From: CAYMZZ01 sp046297935
Lineage (GTDB): Bacteria; Bacteroidota; Bacteroidia; Chitinophagales; Chitinophagaceae
DNA: 64,000 nt
Assembly (NCBI GenBank): GCA_046297935.1
Contig: JBKBHA010000006.1
Span: forward strand, 163,890-227,889
Direction: 5' to 3'
Shown here: positions 62,270 to 64,000 of the stretch, piece after piece
Layout: each line of letters starts with the position of its first letter
Numbering within the stretch: the stretch's first letter is position 1
Made by a program: the position numbers and the translations under genes
The notes under the pieces: model-generated
Told to the model about the DNA's origin: nothing
The model's input: the letters and a program-made list of their open reading frames with translations, nothing else
The model's database searches: none

Positions 62270-63394
62270 ATGAATCCATTTCCACTTACCGCATACCATG
62301 GGCCCGATTATTTTTGCGATCGTGAGGACGAGACCCGTCATTTAATATCAAACGCACTCAACGGGGCACACACCACGCTTATCAGCATCCGGCGGATGGG
62401 TAAGACTATTTTGTTGAAACATGTGCTCAATCAGTTGTCCAAAAAGCGACAGGTTTTGTGTGTTTATGCAGACATTCACGCCACCCTGTCGCAGAAAGAT
62501 TTATTAAACCAGGTAAGCACGGCAATCCTCCAGAGTATACCCGACCGGAAAGCTATTAGTAGCAAGATTCTAGATTTTATCAAGGGGCTAAGACCGGTGA
62601 TTAGTTATAATACGCTGACCAATCAGCCAGAACTTAGTTTTGACTGGCAGTCACCCCCGATGCTCGAAAAATCGCTACAAAGTCTGTTTCAGTTTTTAGA
62701 CAAACTCGATAAGACAGTAGTTGTTGCCATCGATGAATTTCAGCAAATCGCGTCCTATCCGGAAACGAACACCGAGGCGGTATTGAGGTCAGCCATTCAA
62801 CCTTTGAAAAATGTACGTTTTATATTTAGCGGAAGTAGTCGCCATCTACTCGCATCCATGTTTGCGGGAAGCAAGCGTCCATTCTACGGCTTTTCACAAA
62901 TGACGGAATTGAGTGCCATCGGTACTGAAGCTTATGCTGCCTTCATTACACGTCACTTTAAAGCAGGAAAGAGGAAAATTGATGCTGCCGCATTGGACTT
63001 TATCCTGCAATGGACCCGCCGCCATACATGGTTCACTCAGGTGCTTTGCAACCGGCTTTACGCAGATGGGCAGCTGCTCATTTCGTTACCGATCGTGCAA
63101 TCGACCGCTAACCGGCTTTTGAAGGAGCAGGAACCCGTTTTTTTTCAATACCGAAGCCTGCTCACCTCAGCGCAGTGGCAAACACTTGCAGCCATTGCTA
63201 AAGAAGAAAAAGTTTACAAACCAGGGGCAAGGGATTTTTTATACAAATATCGGCTGGGCACGCCCTCCAGTGTAAAACGCAGCATGGATGCACTCCTCGA
63301 AAAAGAAATGATCTTATTGAACCAGGATGAGACGGGCAGTTTTTATCAGGTGTATGATTGCTTTTTGTCGAGGTGGTTGGAGCAGGTGGTGTAG
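62270..63394 (+). CDS. AAA+ ATPase (ATPase_2, pfam01637-like)
   Basis: A 374-aa P-loop protein. The Walker A is degenerate: ISIRRMGKTILLKHV lacks the first Gly but keeps GKT. Walker B is VVVAIDEFQQIASYP (about 153-167) and the sensor 1 region FIFSGSSRHLL. A winged-helix-like tail starts near 285 (AQWQTLAAIAKEEKVYKP). The family is expanded in archaea and Bacteroidota and resembles STAND NTPases; it is often in accessory DNA. Start ATG 62270 is preferred to a TTG at 62261. The gene sits between overlapping palindromes and the repeat arrays at the window end. Function unknown; a defence or mobile role is only a guess. Confidence 0.85.
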   Translation: MNPFPLTAYHGPDYFCDREDETRHLISNALNGAHTTLISIRRMGKTILLKHVLNQLSKKRQVLCVYADIHATLSQKDLLNQVSTAILQSIPDRKAISSKILDFIKGLRPVISYNTLTNQPELSFDWQSPPMLEKSLQSLFQFLDKLDKTVVVAIDEFQQIASYPETNTEAVLRSAIQPLKNVRFIFSGSSRHLLASMFAGSKRPFYGFSQMTELSAIGTEAYAAFITRHFKAGKRKIDAAALDFILQWTRRHTWFTQVLCNRLYADGQLLISLPIVQSTANRLLKEQEPVFFQYRSLLTSAQWQTLAAIAKEEKVYKPGARDFLYKYRLGTPSSVKRSMDALLEKEMILLNQDETGSFYQVYDCFLSRWLEQVV

Positions 63395-63480
63395 AGGTGA
63401 GAGGTGAAAGGTGAAAGGTGAAAGGTGAAAGGTGAAAGGTGAGAGGTGAAAGGTGAGAGGTGAGAGGTGAGAGGTGAGAG
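63395..63480. repeat. Heptamer array A (AGGTGAR, 12 copies)
   Basis: Twelve tandem copies of AGGTGAA or AGGTGAG start at the stop codon of the ATPase gene. The only variable position is the last base, so the array is purine-only apart from one T per unit. Confidence 0.9.
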
Positions 63481-63573
63481 CTAAAGCATTCACTCTCCGA
63501 ATTGACAAGAAGGCGTAACTCGAGCATTACTTCCCCCTCGCGTGCGCCAATGCTGCGGCAGACATGATTCTCG

Positions 63574-63676
63574 CGTCTCACGTTTCACGTCTCACGTCTC
63601 ACGTTTCACGTTTCACGTTTCACGTCTCACGTCTCACGTTTCACGTCTCACGAATCCTCTCACCTTTCACCTCTAC
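63574..63676. repeat. Heptamer array B (CGTYTCA, 11 copies) with inverted end of array A
   Basis: Eleven copies of CGTCTCA or CGTTTCA (63574-63652). Read on the minus strand the unit is TGARACG, which differs from array A by one base. It is followed by CCTCTCACCTTTCACCTCT (63656-63674), which is array A on the opposite strand. The arrays thus form an inverted pair around a ~93-bp spacer. Confidence 0.9.
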
Positions 63677-63678
63677 CC

Positions 63679-63708
63679 AAAAAAAAAGTTTCGACACCGG
63701 GTCGAAAC
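63679..63708 (-). terminator. Terminator of tandem unit 1
   Basis: Minus-strand stem GTTTCGAC / GTCGAAAC with loop CCGGT followed by T9; it lies 4 bases past the 3' end of the tRNA-like part. Confidence 0.8.
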
Positions 63709-63711
63709 CGT

Positions 63712-63780
<69 letters not shown>

Positions 63781-63810
63781 AAAAAAAAAGTTTCGACACC
63801 GGGTCGAAAC
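63781..63810 (-). terminator. Terminator of tandem unit 2
   Basis: Identical to the terminator of unit 1: 8-bp stem, CCGGT loop and T9 on the minus strand. Confidence 0.8.
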
Positions 63811-63813
63811 CGT

Positions 63814-63882
<69 letters not shown>

Positions 63883-63912
63883 AAAAAAAAAGTTTCGACA
63901 CCGGGTCGAAAC
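63883..63912 (-). terminator. Terminator of tandem unit 3
   Basis: Identical to the terminator of unit 1. A fourth copy begins at 63985 and is cut by the window edge. Confidence 0.8.
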
Positions 63913-63915
63913 CGT

Positions 63916-63984
<69 letters not shown>

Positions 63985-64000
63985 AAAAAAAAAGTTTCGA

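Noticed and set aside
62270..63394. Transposase or IS element at the right end
   Set aside because: The protein has Walker motifs of an AAA+ ATPase, and no terminal inverted repeats or target duplication flank it.
63395..63652. CRISPR-like array
   Set aside because: Units are 7 bp in direct tandem without spacers, and no cas gene is present.

Overview
The window is chromosomal DNA from a Bacteroidota bacterium, most likely of the Chitinophagaceae or a close relative. The signs are: -7 promoter boxes of the TAnnTTTG type in front of many genes; a T9SS C-terminal sorting domain on a giant secreted nuclease; the short Bacteroidota form of RNA polymerase omega; and lineage-typical families (DUF2911, DUF4296, DUF4835, DUF5916, DUF2807/GIN, DUF6728). 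Most of the window is ordinary core genome. No prophage, IS element, CRISPR array or rRNA is visible.

Layout. 1-4.8 kb: 5' part of an ECF sigma factor, DUF2911 lipoprotein, SRPBCC protein, ABC-2 permease and dnaA, all on the minus strand. 4.8-9.8 kb: FAD dehydrogenase, a NatA/NatB-like ABC exporter and a coiled-coil envelope protein. 9.9-10.97 kb: an arsR-AHSA1-doxX operon in which the regulator and its twin operators are intact while the other two genes are broken. 11-15.6 kb: methyltransferase, a solo LuxR-type response regulator, a 0.7-kb non-coding stretch with DnaA-box-like 9-mers, a 24-codon micro-ORF, then a 7TM protein, HisKA_3 kinase and LuxR-type regulator. 15.7-22.7 kb (minus): CoA-transferase A/B, envelope genes (DUF4296, DUF4835), coaBC, rpoZ, bamD and an OmpA-TSP3 porin-like protein. 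22.9-35.2 kb (plus): polyprenyl synthase, recJ, the 1639-aa secreted nuclease, rpsF-rpsR-rplI, an RRM protein, a GT81-like/HAD fusion and a double-Usp protein.

35.3-45.5 kb: bacterial alpha-2-macroglobulin divergent from PBP1C, a Tat-exported amine oxidase and a GIN-domain lipoprotein. 45.6-51.7 kb: guaA, a periplasmic binding protein, and the Lhr-type helicase plus PdeM nuclease of the ligase-associated DNA repair set. 51.7-62.1 kb: DUF5916 outer-membrane protein, S24/LexA-like repressor, surE, lpxB, an N-acetylhexosamine salvage pair (GH109 and NahK-like kinase), and an NRDE/ATP-grasp pair. 62.2-64 kb is accessory in character: an AAA+ ATPase behind overlapping palindromes and a near-leaderless promoter, two inverted heptamer arrays, and a perfect 102-bp tandem array whose unit is a degenerate tRNA-Ala-like sequence followed by its own intrinsic terminator.

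The most unusual structures are the pseudo-tRNA/terminator array, the half-decayed arsR operon, the palindrome-controlled ATPase, a dispersed family of intergenic inverted repeats (near 0.4, 15.6 and 30.7 kb), and the GT81-HAD fusion, which could make glucosylglycerate in one polypeptide. Everything here was read by eye; no homology search, structure prediction or repeat search was run.
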